Assembly (NCBI GenBank): GCA_964404985.1
Contig: CAYOMD010000011.1
Coordinates: forward strand, 7,623-71,622
From: Hankyongella sp964404985
GTDB taxonomy: Bacteria > Pseudomonadota > Alphaproteobacteria > Sphingomonadales > Sphingomonadaceae
DNA: 64,000 nucleotides
Reading direction: 5' to 3'
The position numbers and the translations under genes are program-made. The notes under the pieces were generated by a model that did no database searches, was not told the origin of the DNA, and saw only the letters and a program-made list of their open reading frames with translations. Each line of letters opens with the position of its first letter. Position 1 is the stretch's first letter. This document shows positions 34,424-43,362 of the stretch, in pieces.

Positions 34424-35449
34424 TCATGCTCCGGGCGCTAACGCCGCCGGCCCCTCGTAGGCATCAACAATTCTACCGACCAACGGGTGGCGCACCACTT
34501 CTGCCGAGCTGAAGCGCACCATGCCGATGCCGGGAATCCCTTCAAGGCGCCGCACGGCGTCGTGCAGGCCCGAGGTGCCGCTCGGCAAATCAACCTGATT
34601 TGGGTCGCCGCAAATCACCATGTGGCAGCGTGCACCATAACGGGTGAGGAACATCTTCATCTGCATGGCGGTCGTGTTCTGCGCTTCGTCCAGGATGACA
34701 AAGGCGTCAGACAAGGTGCGGCCGCGCATGAAGGCAATCGGCGCGATCTCGATCTCGCCGGACGCCAGTCGGCGCTCCACCTGCTCTTGCGGCAACATGT
34801 CGTACAGCGCATCGTAGAGCGGGCGCAGATAGGGGTCTACTTTCTCCTTCATGTCGCCGGGGAGGAAGCCGAGCCGCTCGCCGGCCTCGACCGCCGGACG
34901 GGACAGGATGATCCGGTCAACCAGCCCGTTGACCAGATGCGAGACCGCCTGCGCCACCGCCAGATAGGTCTTGCCGGTGCCCGCCGGCCCCAGCGCGAAG
35001 ATGATGTTGTCGCTGGCCAGATGCTGCATGTACCGAATCTGGGTCGGGGTGCGCGGCTGGATGGTCTTCTTGCGGGTACGGATCATCACCGAGGCCTGCC
35101 CTTCAAAAGCACGCACGCCAGGTGCCTCCATGGAGGGAATGCTCATCGCGAGGGCGGTATCCACATCCTCGACATCGACCGTCTCGCCGTGATCCAGCTT
35201 GTTGTAGAGCGTCACCAGCACATCGCGCGCCTGCTCGGCAGCGCTCTGTTCGCCTTCAATGGTCAGCTTGTTGCCGCGCGCCGCGATATAGACCCCCAGC
35301 CGGTTTTCCAGCGCAATCAGGTTCTGATCGAACTGGCCGAACAGCGGGCCAAGCAGCCCGGCATCGGCGAATTCCAGGTTCAGCACGGCCCCGCGCTGGC
35401 CGCTGGACGGCGGGGTACCCTTGGCAGGTTTGGTCGGTTTACGGCTCAC
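34424..35449 (-). CDS. PhoH-family ATPase (YbeZ)
   Basis: This 341-aa protein has the Walker A motif GPAGTGKTYLAVAQAV (residues about 153-168), RPAVEAGERLGFLPGD, and the Walker B FVILDEAQNTT, then a glycine-rich LPSGTSGLHDAV sensor segment. An N-terminal KH-like region (LGVYIAARGNKLTIEGE) suggests RNA binding. It is the usual partner of YbeY, encoded next to it. Its start overlaps the miaB stop by 4 bases. The precise RNA substrate is not known. Confidence 0.95.
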   Translation of the reverse strand: MSRKPTKPAKGTPPSSGQRGAVLNLEFADAGLLGPLFGQFDQNLIALENRLGVYIAARGNKLTIEGEQSAAEQARDVLVTLYNKLDHGETVDVEDVDTALAMSIPSMEAPGVRAFEGQASVMIRTRKKTIQPRTPTQIRYMQHLASDNIIFALGPAGTGKTYLAVAQAVSHLVNGLVDRIILSRPAVEAGERLGFLPGDMKEKVDPYLRPLYDALYDMLPQEQVERRLASGEIEIAPIAFMRGRTLSDAFVILDEAQNTTAMQMKMFLTRYGARCHMVICGDPNQVDLPSGTSGLHDAVRRLEGIPGIGMVRFSSAEVVRHPLVGRIVDAYEGPAALAPGA

Positions 35450-36810
35450 GCGGCCTCCGCTTTCTGAACGAGCGCACCTTCAAGACTGTGGGGACCGGTG
35501 CTGATGATACGCACCGGCAGCATCTCGCCAAGTGTCGCCCCCGGTGCTGTGATATGGACGGACTGCATATAAGGCGAACGACCGATAAACTGGCCCGGCT
35601 GTCGTCCGGCCCGCTCCAGCAGCAGCTCAAACGTCTGGCCGAGGAAGCCCGCGTTGAAGCGGGCCTGCTGGGCAAACAGCAGGTCCTGCAGCTGCGCCAG
35701 CCGCGCGGCCTTGACTGCCTCCGGCACCTGCTCCGCGCTCTCCGCTGCCGGTGTGCCCGGACGGGGGGAATATTTGAAGGAGTAAGCCTGCGCATAGTCG
35801 ACCGTGCGCACCAGATCGAGCGTTGCCGCAAAATCCGCGTCGGTCTCGCCGGGAAAGCCGACAATGAAGTCGCCAGACAGGGCGAGGTCCGGCCGCGCAG
35901 CACGCAGCCGATCAACCAGCGTCAGGTAGCTGGCCGCCGTGTGCTTGCGGTTCATCGCCGCCAGTATGCGATCCGAGCCGGACTGGACGGGCAAATGCAG
36001 AAACGGCATCAGCTTCGGGATGTCGCGGTGCGCCGAAATCAGGTCCTCTGCCATGTCGCGCGGATGCGACGTGGTGTAGCGGATGCGCTTCAGGCCCGGA
36101 ATCTCGGCCAGTGCCGTGATCAGGCCGGCCAGTGACAGCGGCCCGTGTGTGTGCTCGCCATGGTAGGCATTCACATTCTGGCCAAGCAGGGTCAGGTCTA
36201 CCACGCCCTTGTCGACCAGCTGGCGAACCTCATCGATGATCGCCTGCGCCGGGCGCGAGACTTCCGCACCGCGGGTATAGGGCACCACACAGAAGGTGCA
36301 GAACTTGTCGCAACCTTCCTGCACGGTCACGAACGCAGCCGGGCCACGAACCGTGCGCGCGTTGGGCAGATGATCGAACTTGTCGTCGGCCGGAAATTCG
36401 GTGTCGACCAGGCGCGGGCGCTTGCCGAGGGCCGCCTGTGCATCCATCTCGCCGAGCAGGTGCGGCAGCCGGTGATAGGATTGCGGCCCGACCACCAGAC
36501 CGACCCCCGGCGCCCGCCGGAGAAGCTCCGCCCCTTCTGCCTGCGCGACGCAGCCAGCCACCACGACGGTGGGCGGCCGGGTATTGCGAGCAACGGCCTC
36601 AGCGCGCACACGCCCGACTTCGGAATAGACCTTGTCGGACGCCTTCTCCCGGATGTGGCAGGTATTGAGCAGCACCAGGTCTGCGTCATCCGCGCGATCA
36701 GACAGGCGATAGCCCGCGTCTGCCAGCACTTCGGCCATCCGCTCAGAGTCGTAAACATTCATCTGACAACCGAATGTCTTGATGTGCGCAGTGCGATGTT
36801 CGGTCGCCAA
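35446..36810 (-). CDS. miaB: tRNA-2-methylthio-N6-dimethylallyladenosine synthase MiaB
   Basis: This is a 454-aa methylthiotransferase that adds a methylthio group at A37 of tRNAs reading UNN codons. The N-terminal UPF0004 domain supplies three cluster cysteines (TFGCQMN, LNTCHIREKA, VVAGCVAQAEG). The radical SAM motif is CDKFCTFC, and a C-terminal TRAM domain ends the protein. The proposed TTG start at 36810 has CGGAG at a good distance; another TTG at 36846 would add 12 residues. It begins the long minus-strand run to metK. Confidence 0.93.
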   Translation of the reverse strand: MATEHRTAHIKTFGCQMNVYDSERMAEVLADAGYRLSDRADDADLVLLNTCHIREKASDKVYSEVGRVRAEAVARNTRPPTVVVAGCVAQAEGAELLRRAPGVGLVVGPQSYHRLPHLLGEMDAQAALGKRPRLVDTEFPADDKFDHLPNARTVRGPAAFVTVQEGCDKFCTFCVVPYTRGAEVSRPAQAIIDEVRQLVDKGVVDLTLLGQNVNAYHGEHTHGPLSLAGLITALAEIPGLKRIRYTTSHPRDMAEDLISAHRDIPKLMPFLHLPVQSGSDRILAAMNRKHTAASYLTLVDRLRAARPDLALSGDFIVGFPGETDADFAATLDLVRTVDYAQAYSFKYSPRPGTPAAESAEQVPEAVKAARLAQLQDLLFAQQARFNAGFLGQTFELLLERAGRQPGQFIGRSPYMQSVHITAPGATLGEMLPVRIISTGPHSLEGALVQKAEAA

Positions 36811-36886
36811 GGGATCTCCGGACGGTATGTGAGAGGCGTCGTACAACGGCTATAACGCACCCGCCCTGCTTCCGCCAAGCGGTGAG

Positions 36887-37171
36887 TCACGGTGTGGGAA
36901 TGACCTGCCGCCAACGCTCGACGTGCACGCTCTCGAACAGTCCCGCTTTCGCGTAGGGGTCATCGCGCAGGAACGCCTCAACGGTCGCTCTGTCGGGGGC
37001 GCTAATCACGAACATCGAGCCAATCATCTGCTCGTCATCGCTGAGAATCGGCCCGGAGAGGATGATGTCGATGGTCCGCGCAGCGAGATACGCGAGGTGG
37101 CTCGGACGGGTTTGCGCCCGAAGTTCAGTGCTGTTGGGGTGATCGCGAGCGATCACGAGATAGGTTGGCAT
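36887..37171 (-). CDS. YciI-like small protein
   Basis: This 94-aa protein has the YciI ferredoxin-like fold pattern: TYLVIARDHPNSTELR, the central HLAYL and SGPILSDDEQMIGSMFV, and FLRDDPYAKAGLFESV with the conserved acidic residue. YciI proteins may be small enzymes, but activity is not established. An AAGGA site precedes the ATG at 37171. It is divergent from dps, and 76 bases upstream of miaB on the same strand. Confidence 0.9.
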   Translation of the reverse strand: MPTYLVIARDHPNSTELRAQTRPSHLAYLAARTIDIILSGPILSDDEQMIGSMFVISAPDRATVEAFLRDDPYAKAGLFESVHVERWRQVIPTP

Positions 37172-37301
37172 GGGGTTGGCGTCCTTTCCGGGCAAGAACC
37201 ATACGATGAGGCAAATCGAGAAATCCCATCGAGCGATGCATTGCATATAACGGGGGAAAACCCATTTACCTCAAGAGGATTTCACCAAAAGGAGAATACC
37301 G

Positions 37302-37799
37302 ATGCGTGACGCTGAAGCGGTTTCCGGCGACCTGCATATCGGGCTTGCGACCGACGCCAGGACTGCCATCACCGCCGTCTTGAACGCGCTGCTGGCGGAC
37401 GAGTTCATGCTCTACAGCCGTGCCCGCGCTTTCCACTGGAACGTGACAGGCCGGCATTTCTCGAGCGACCATGCGCTGTTCGAGACAGAATATGAGGCGC
37501 AGGACACCATCATCGACGATATCGCAGAACGCACCCGCGCGCTGGGTGGCAAGGTTCCGGCGCGACTCGCCGACTATGTCGCGCACGCACGCCTGGACGA
37601 TGTCGACTCGCGCGGCCTGTCCGCCGAGGCAATGATCACCAGCCTGCGTGACGGCCACGAGGCGATCATCCGCCAGTTGCGCGCCGACATTGCCGTGGTC
37701 GAACCCCACGGAGACGAAGGCACGGCCGACTTCCTGACCGGCCTGATGGAAGGCCATGAAAAGCGCGCCTGGATGCTGCGCAGTCACCTGGAGGGCTAG
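37302..37799 (+). CDS. dps: Dps-family ferritin-like protein
   Basis: This 165-aa four-helix protein has the Dps ferroxidase pattern: LLADEFMLYSRARAFHWNVT, then HFSSDHALFETEYEAQDTII, with His, Asp and Glu ligands at the subunit interface. Dps shells bind and protect DNA and oxidise and store iron. AAAAGGAG precedes the ATG at good spacing. No lysine-rich N-terminal DNA-binding tail is present, so iron storage or detoxification may be the main role. Confidence 0.94.
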   Translation: MRDAEAVSGDLHIGLATDARTAITAVLNALLADEFMLYSRARAFHWNVTGRHFSSDHALFETEYEAQDTIIDDIAERTRALGGKVPARLADYVAHARLDDVDSRGLSAEAMITSLRDGHEAIIRQLRADIAVVEPHGDEGTADFLTGLMEGHEKRAWMLRSHLEG

Positions 37800-37804
37800 A
37801 GACC

Positions 37805-38719
37805 CTACAGGTGGCGCTTGAGCCACCGCACCGGCGGGCTGGTCTTGGCGATCGCCGTCAAGGTCTCTGCTGGGCGATGGCCCGCCATGGCGGCATTCGC
37901 CAGCAGCCGCGCACCGGCGGCCCAGACAGTCCAGTCGGCATCGGCACTGGCAAGGTTACGCCCGGTCCGTGCCCAACGCTCAGCCCGGATCGCGTGCGCT
38001 TCCCTGTCGTCCAGCCGCCCCCAGAGTGCCAGCAGGTGCCGCTCCAGCATCGGCAGCAGATGATCGCGCTCCCGCATCGGGTTGCCCCGGGTCAGGGATG
38101 GCGCCCCGGCATGGACCCGCAGCAGCACCTCGTGCACATAGGCAACCGGGTAGCGCGCCGCGAGGCGCAGCCACATATCTTGATCCTCGCCGAGCGTCAG
38201 CGATTCATCGAACGGCCCGGCGCTGATGAGCGCATCGCGACGCACTAGCACCGATGGCTTTGCAATTGCCGAGTCGCGCAGCAAGCGCTTCCAGAAAACG
38301 TCTGGCGCCTCTGGAAACGGCACAAGCCCGTAGCGGAACACTACCCTGCCCTGCGCGTCGACCGTCTCAAAGCCGGTCGCACACAAGGCAGCATCCGGCA
38401 GTTGTGCCAGCGCGCGCTGCTGCGCCGCCAGCTTGCCGGGCAGCCATTCATCATCCGCATCGAGAAAAGCGATCCAGTCGCCGGTAGCAGCCGCGATGCC
38501 GGTGTTGAGCGCCGCACTCGCCCCCCGGTTCCCGGCATGGCGGATGACCCGCAGGCCATCGACCTCTGCACCTTCCGCGACCGTTGCCGTCTCGTCGGTC
38601 GAGCCGTCGTCAACGACGATCACCTCATGGAAAGCAAAGTCCTGTGCCGACACGCTGGCCAGGGCGCGCGCCAGCGTGGCCGCAGCGTTGTATGCCGGAA
38701 TGACAACCGAGATACTCAT
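37805..38719 (-). CDS. Family 2 glycosyltransferase
   Basis: This 304-aa protein begins MSISVVIPAYNAAATLARAL, then has VIVVDDGSTD and the DxD motif FLDADDEWLPGKL (nucleotide-sugar and metal binding), and GEDQDMWLRLAA in the acceptor region: a typical GT-A inverting transferase. No membrane helix is evident. Its ATG overlaps the stop of the small membrane-protein gene by 4 bases. Sugar and acceptor cannot be told. It is the last gene of a three-gene set. Confidence 0.92.
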   Translation of the reverse strand: MSISVVIPAYNAAATLARALASVSAQDFAFHEVIVVDDGSTDETATVAEGAEVDGLRVIRHAGNRGASAALNTGIAAATGDWIAFLDADDEWLPGKLAAQQRALAQLPDAALCATGFETVDAQGRVVFRYGLVPFPEAPDVFWKRLLRDSAIAKPSVLVRRDALISAGPFDESLTLGEDQDMWLRLAARYPVAYVHEVLLRVHAGAPSLTRGNPMRERDHLLPMLERHLLALWGRLDDREAHAIRAERWARTGRNLASADADWTVWAAGARLLANAAMAGHRPAETLTAIAKTSPPVRWLKRHL

Positions 38720-39003
38720 AACGCTTTGGCGCCGATCGCGCCCGCCAGATAGCCTAGCACGGCACCACCCATGATTTTGATTAGGCCGGCAGCGTCTGCG
38801 TCGCCTTGCGTCCATTTCCATAGCGAGACGCCGACGATCGCCATGGAGATGATTGACAGAGCAATTACAGCGACGACAAACGCGGTCGCCTTGGCTTTGT
38901 CGGTGTAGGTCGGTGCCTGGGTGATGCCGCCCGGAGGGGCAACCTGGCTGAGATTAATATGGATCGGCGCAGGGTGCGCTGCCGAAGGCTGTTGTTCACT
39001 CAC
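38716..39003 (-). CDS. Small two-helix membrane protein
   Basis: This 95-aa protein has a polar N-terminal part rich in Pro and Gln (residues 1-35) and two hydrophobic segments: KATAFVVAVIALSIISMAIV and a Gly-rich KIMGGAVLGYLAGAIGAKAL. It starts with GTG inside the stop of the RHH gene (GTGA) and its stop overlaps the glycosyltransferase start. Function is unknown; it resembles small holin-like or membrane-anchor proteins only in layout. Coupled translation on both sides suggests a real protein. Confidence 0.7.
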   Translation of the reverse strand: MSEQQPSAAHPAPIHINLSQVAPPGGITQAPTYTDKAKATAFVVAVIALSIISMAIVGVSLWKWTQGDADAAGLIKIMGGAVLGYLAGAIGAKAL

Positions 39004-39212
39004 AGCCCGATAATCTCCGCCTCCAGCTTGCGCGGATCGCTGACGAAGCCCACGTGGCTGCGCCCGAATTTCTTCTGGTCAGAGATCGCCTTCATGATCG
39101 CGAGCCCGCGCCGCAGGATATCTGTCTTGGTCGTATCCGACTCCCGACATAGCTCATCGAGAATACGGGCAACGTCTTCGCTGAGTTCGATGTTCAAGCG
39201 TGCCTTGGCCAT
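39000..39212 (-). CDS. Ribbon-helix-helix regulator (CopG/Arc type)
   Basis: This 70-aa protein starts ARLNIELSEDVARILDELCR, an N-terminal beta-strand followed by two helices (KTDILRRGLAIMKAISDQ), the ribbon-helix-helix fold. The tail (GRSHVGFVSDPRKLEAEIIG) is extended. The start at 39212 is preceded by GAGGA. It is the first gene of the RHH, membrane protein, glycosyltransferase set and likely represses it; two ACATATAAx repeats lie upstream. It could also be an antitoxin without a recognised toxin. Confidence 0.8.
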   Translation of the reverse strand: MAKARLNIELSEDVARILDELCRESDTTKTDILRRGLAIMKAISDQKKFGRSHVGFVSDPRKLEAEIIGL

Positions 39213-39309
39213 AGCGCGAATATCCTCTGGTACATGTGTGTCGTGCCGGGCAGTCCATAACCCTGCATCCATCACGCTCTACATGTGCACATCATGCGCA
39301 TAGTGCAAC

Positions 39310-39327
39310 ACATATAATACATATAAA
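39310..39327. promoter_or_regulatory. Tandem ACATATAAT/ACATATAAA operator
   Basis: Two 9-bp direct repeats differing only at the last base lie about 100 bases before the RHH gene, in AT-rich sequence. Short tandem repeats with about one helical turn spacing are typical sites for ribbon-helix-helix dimers, so autoregulation is plausible. The region also holds the likely promoter. Confidence 0.4.
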
Positions 39328-39355
39328 ATACACAGGGCCGTCTGCTGTCAAATCG

Positions 39356-40726
39356 TCACGCCGCCTTGCGGGCCTGGAGTTCGGAGCGCAGCCCCTCGGC
39401 CAGCAGGAACGCCAGCTCCAGCGACTGGTCCGCGTTCAGGCGCGGGTCGCAGTGGGTGTGGTAGCGGTCCGCCAGTGCCTCGTCCGTGATGGCAACCGTA
39501 CCGCCGGTGCATTCGGTCACGTTCTGGCCGGTCATCTCGGTGTGGATGCCGCCGGCGTAACTGCCCTCGGCCTGGTGGATGGCGAAGAACTGCTGCACTT
39601 CCGAGAGGACACGCTCGAACGGCCGGGTCTTGTAGCCGGTCGCGGTCTTGATGGTGTTGCCGTGCATCGGGTCACAAGACCAGACGACCACGCGCCCTTC
39701 CTTCTGCACCGCCCGTATGAGGTCCGGCAGGTGCGCGCCGATCTTGTCGTGGCCGAACCGGCTGATGAGGGTCAGGCGGCCCGGCTCGTTTGCCGGGTTG
39801 AGCACGTCGATCAGCCGCAGCAGATCGTCCGCCGCCAGGCTGGGGCCGACCTTCATGGCGATCGGATTGCCGACACCGCGCAGGAACTCGATGTGTGCCG
39901 AGCCGGGGAAGCGCGTGCGGTCCCCCACCCACAGCAGGTGTGCCGAGGTATCATACCACTGGCCGGTGAGGCTGTCCTGCCGGGTCATGGCTTCCTCATA
40001 GCCCAGCAGCAGCGCCTCATGGCTGACGAAGAAATCCGTGCCCTGCAGTTGCGGCACGGTATCCGGATCGAGGCCGCAGGCGGCCATGAAGTCGAGCGAT
40101 TCCGAGATGCGGTCCGCCATCTCCCGGTAGCGCTTGACCGAGGCGGAGGAGCCGACAAAATCCAGCGTCCAGCCATGAACGCGGCTGAGCGTCGCATATC
40201 CGCCCTGGGAGAAGGCGCGCAGCAGGTTGATGGTCGCGACCGACTGCAGATACCCGCGCACCATACGCTGGGGGTCGGGCTGGCGCGCGTCCGGCGTGAA
40301 CGCGATATCGTTGACGTTGTCGCCACGGTAGCTCGGCAGGGTCACACCATCCCGGGTTTCCATGGGCTCGGAGCGCGGCTTGGCGAACTGGCCGGCCATG
40401 CGCCCGACCTTCACCACCGGCAGTTTGGCGGCAAAGGTCAGCACCACCGCCATCTGCAACAGCACCCGAAACGTGTCGCGGATATTGTCCGGGTGAAACT
40501 CCGCGAAGCTCTCCGCACAGTCTCCGCCCTGGAGCAGGAACGCCTTGCCTTGCGCCACGTCCGCCAGCTGCGCCTTCAGGGCACGCGCCTCGCCAGCAAA
40601 CACCAGCGGCGGGTAACGACGCAGCTCGGTCTCGACAGCCGTGAGGGCCGCAGCGTCCGGATACTCCGGCATCTGCCTCGCCTCGTGCGTGCGCCAGGTC
40701 GAGGGAGTCCAGGAAGACTGATGCAT
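39356..40726 (-). CDS. Class II 3-deoxy-7-phosphoheptulonate synthase
   Basis: This 456-aa enzyme condenses phosphoenolpyruvate and erythrose 4-phosphate in the first step of the shikimate pathway. Class II (plant-type) motifs are clear: LLQGGDCAESFAEF, RMAGQFAKPRSEP, LWVGDRTRFPGSAHIEFLRG, GNPIAMKVGPS and WSCDPMHGNT, with metal ligands Cys, His, Glu and Asp. I chose the ATG at 40726 (MHQSSWTPSTWR), the usual start. The gene is intact and stands alone. Confidence 0.95.
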   Translation of the reverse strand: MHQSSWTPSTWRTHEARQMPEYPDAAALTAVETELRRYPPLVFAGEARALKAQLADVAQGKAFLLQGGDCAESFAEFHPDNIRDTFRVLLQMAVVLTFAAKLPVVKVGRMAGQFAKPRSEPMETRDGVTLPSYRGDNVNDIAFTPDARQPDPQRMVRGYLQSVATINLLRAFSQGGYATLSRVHGWTLDFVGSSASVKRYREMADRISESLDFMAACGLDPDTVPQLQGTDFFVSHEALLLGYEEAMTRQDSLTGQWYDTSAHLLWVGDRTRFPGSAHIEFLRGVGNPIAMKVGPSLAADDLLRLIDVLNPANEPGRLTLISRFGHDKIGAHLPDLIRAVQKEGRVVVWSCDPMHGNTIKTATGYKTRPFERVLSEVQQFFAIHQAEGSYAGGIHTEMTGQNVTECTGGTVAITDEALADRYHTHCDPRLNADQSLELAFLLAEGLRSELQARKAA

Positions 40727-40851
40727 AAAACTAATCCCAAGCGATTCGTCGTCGCCGAGTATCATCTTTGCGCGGATGCAGCAAAAGCCGAACCGGCTAA
40801 TATGTAAAAATGATGCGGGAGAAGGCCTATTTACGACATGCAGTTGCGCAC

Positions 40852-42215
40852 TCAGGATGGCGTGCGCATCAAAACAAACTCTTCCGCCGACGATGGATGC
40901 AACGCAACGGTCGCATCGAACTGCGCCTTGGTAGCCCCCATCTTCACGGCGATCGCCAGCGCCTGGATGATCTCCGCCGAGTCCGGCCCGACCATGTGGG
41001 CACCGAGCACCCGGTCCGTCTCACCGTCCACGATCAGCTTGCAGAGCGCCCGTTCAGTCCGGCCGCCCAGCACGTATTTCATCGGCCGGAAGTCGGAGCG
41101 GTAGACCAGGACGCTGGCATGGGTTTCGCGCGCCTTCTCCTCGGTCAGGCCTACACTGGCCGCCATCGGCTGGCTGAACACTGCTGAGGGAATGGCGGCA
41201 TAGTCCACAGTCCAGGGTTTGCCGCCGAACACGGTATCGGCAAAGGCATGCCCCTCCCGGATCGCGACCGGCGTCAGTTGCACCCGGTCCGTCACGTCGC
41301 CCACCGCATAGATGTGCGGGACGTTGGTCTGTGACGCCGCATCCACAACAACGGCTTCGTTGCCGTTCATCGCCACGCCCGCAGCCTCCAGCCCCAGGCC
41401 GCGCGTGTTCGGCTTGCGGCCGATTGCGTACATAATGGCGTCCGTCTCCAGGGTCGTGCCGTCCGTCAGGTGCGCCAGCAGCACCTCGCCCTGCCGTTCG
41501 ATCTTATGAAACACCGTGTTCAGGTGAAAGCATACGCCCTTGGCGGCATAGACAGCCTGGATGCGTGCGCGGATATCCGGGTCCCAGCCCTTGAGGATCA
41601 GGTCGCCGCGGTAGAGGTTGGTGACGTCGACGCCCAGCCCGTGGAAGATCCCGGCAAACTCGCTCGAGATATAGCCGCCGCCGGCGATGATCATGCGCCG
41701 GGGCAGGGTCTCCAGGTGGAATGCCTCGTTGGAGGTAAAGCCGAGCTCCTCGCCTACGCAGTCCGGCATTGCCGGGCGTGCGCCGGTCGCGATGAGAATG
41801 GTTTGTGCCGTGATCCGCCGGTCGCCAACTTGCAAAGTATGCGCATCGAGGAAGGTCGCGCGGTGGGGCAGGATGTCGACACCGGCTTTCTCCAGCGTCT
41901 GGATATAGAGGCCGTTCAGCCGGCCGACTTCCCTCTGGACATTGTCGCGCAGGGTCGCCCAGTCGAGCGCTGGCTGGCCGGCCTGCCAGCCGAAGCCCGC
42001 AGCATCCGCGAACTCTTCCGCCATGTGGGACGCATAGACCAGCAGCTTCTTGGGCACGCAGCCACGGATGACGCNNNNNNNNNNNNNNNNNNNNNNNNNN
42101 NNNNNNNNNNNNNNNNNNNNNNNNNNNNNNNNNNNNNNNNNNNNNNNNNNNNNNNNNNNNNNNNNNNNNNNNNNCCGGCACCGATCACGAACAGGTCATA
42201 GTCATAGGCGGTCAT
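40852..42215 (-). CDS. gor: Glutathione-disulfide reductase (interrupted by an assembly gap)
   Basis: The start (MTAYDYDLFVIGAG) and the C-terminal part are seen on either side of 100 N. The C-terminal part has IAGGGYISSEFAGIFHGLG (NADPH domain), YAIGRKPNTRG, YAVGDVTDRVQLTPVAIREG and the active-site LHPSSAEEF (the His-Pro-Ser region). The second redox cysteine of CVIRGC survives at the gap edge; the first lies inside it. With 86 instead of 100 missing bases the frame is continuous and the protein is 449 aa, the family length. It regenerates reduced glutathione with NADPH. Confidence 0.88.
42075..42174. other. Assembly gap of 100 N
   Basis: A placeholder run of exactly 100 N within gor. The corresponding stretch in the duplicated copy (43147-43232) is 86 bases long. 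The gap lies inside a repeated segment, which explains why assembly failed here. Confidence 0.99.
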
Positions 42216-42397
42216 GGCACGGCTCCGGCACGGGTTTTCCTGTCATAGCCAGATGGGGCGGCCCGCGCCAAGCACTCATAACAGGGTGCATTGATCGTGA
42301 CTCGTGCCGCAGTTCCACCCAGATGGCGAGCCGCATACGCGCGGACCAAAAGCCAAGTAGAGTTGAGTGTATTTAGTAAACTAGCACCGCTTCCATA

Positions 42398-43047
42398 ATA
42401 AGTGAGTTATGTGCGTGTCACCGTAATTTCGTGTCACCGTAATTTCGTGTTGCACTTCAGGTTGACACCGCCAATTCCGATGGCAAGCCATCACTCATGA
42501 AACCCCGACCACAGAAGGGGGGCATAACTTCTATCTTGCTTTGGCTACATTCTCGCAAGCTGGTATGCCATAAACCTCAATGCCCGGAACAATAATTGGC
42601 TGAACTTTCACTGCCACAGCCTGTCCAGATTTCTCGTCATTTACTACGAACGATTCTGTGCTTCTGATAGCACCACCGCAGTAAGCCACCACGAGAAAAC
42701 CTTTTTTTGACGGTAATAATGACGGCATTGTCCCACCATAACCCTCAAAGACTAGCTTCCTATCATGTTCTGCCATTAGATAAATTTTGTCCTCAGACTG
42801 AGATAGTGCAGGTCCATTAAGATGCTCCACGATAAGGCTGACTCCGTTAATATCATCCCGGATTTCCTGTTCAGTTGGCGTCTCTGCACCACATGACGCG
42901 AGAACTAAGAGGGCAGCCCTTGCCATGGTACGCAACATCATCGGTTGCATCCCCCCGCGATTACGAATTACGCGAATTACGGCGGAATTACGAATTACGG
43001 TGACACGCACATTAGGAATTACAGTGACACGCACATTATTCACTTAT
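42398..43047. mobile_element. 650-bp element with 31-bp inverted repeats
   Basis: The ends, 42398-42428 and 43017-43047, are inverted repeats matching at 28 of 31 positions (ATAAGTGA...TGTGCGTGTCACyGTAATT). The GTGTCACCGTAATT core recurs: again at 42431-42444 on the left and at 42993-43006 on the right. Inside is one lipoprotein-like gene and no transposase, so it would be non-autonomous. I see no clear target-site duplication. The 182 bases between gor and the left end hold no gene. Codon use and base composition inside are more AT-rich than the core. Confidence 0.6.
42531..42941 (-). CDS. Small lipoprotein inside the inverted-repeat element
   Basis: From the ATG at 42941 the protein has 136 aa and a lipoprotein signal (MMLRTMARAALLVLASC, Cys17). 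The mature part (EIRDDINGVSLIVEHLNGPA, then KKGFLVVAYCGGAIRSTESF and GIEVYGIPACENVAKA) is an alpha/beta domain with two cysteines that may pair. I do not recognise the family. The frame stays open upstream through the element's repeats, but that part (repeated VRVTVI) is translated repeat and not real coding. GGGGGG lies upstream of the start. An ATG at 42950 is also possible. Confidence 0.55.
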   Translation of the reverse strand: MMLRTMARAALLVLASCGAETPTEQEIRDDINGVSLIVEHLNGPALSQSEDKIYLMAEHDRKLVFEGYGGTMPSLLPSKKGFLVVAYCGGAIRSTESFVVNDEKSGQAVAVKVQPIIVPGIEVYGIPACENVAKAR

Positions 43048-43273
43048 CTGCTCGCTTTGGCCCGCGCTTTCCAGCATCCGCAAACGCCTCGGCCATGTGG
43101 GACGCATAGACCAGCAGCTTCTTGGGCACGCAGCCACGGATGACGCAGGTGCCGCCGACCCGGTATTCTTCGGCGACGGCCACCTTCGCACCGTAACCGG
43201 CAGCAATGCGCGCCGCGCGCACACCGCCCGATCCGGCACCGATCACGAACAGGTCATAGTCATAGGCGGTCAT
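43040..43273 (-). pseudogene. Duplicated 5' fragment of glutathione reductase
   Basis: This 77-codon frame repeats the gor N-terminus: MTAYDYDLFVIGAGSGGVRA, then the redox motif TCVIRGCVPKKLLVYASHMA. It follows the full gor up to about FADA and then diverges (KRGPKRADK) and stops inside the inverted repeat of the adjacent element. The duplication extends upstream of the ATG for about 60 bases with roughly 90% identity, so it is an old copy and not a recent assembly error. It lacks the NADPH and interface domains and cannot be a working reductase. Confidence 0.85.
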
Positions 43274-43362
43274 GGCACGGCTCCGGCGAGGTTTCTCCTG
43301 TCATAACCGGATGGGGCGGCCCGCGCCACCCGCCAAGCACCGATGTAACTCCAAGAATTTCG

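Noticed and set aside
42942..43043. N-terminal extension of the lipoprotein in the element, with repeated VRVTVI
   Set aside because: It is translation through the inverted-repeat ends, lies before a proper lipoprotein signal, and has no coding character of its own.
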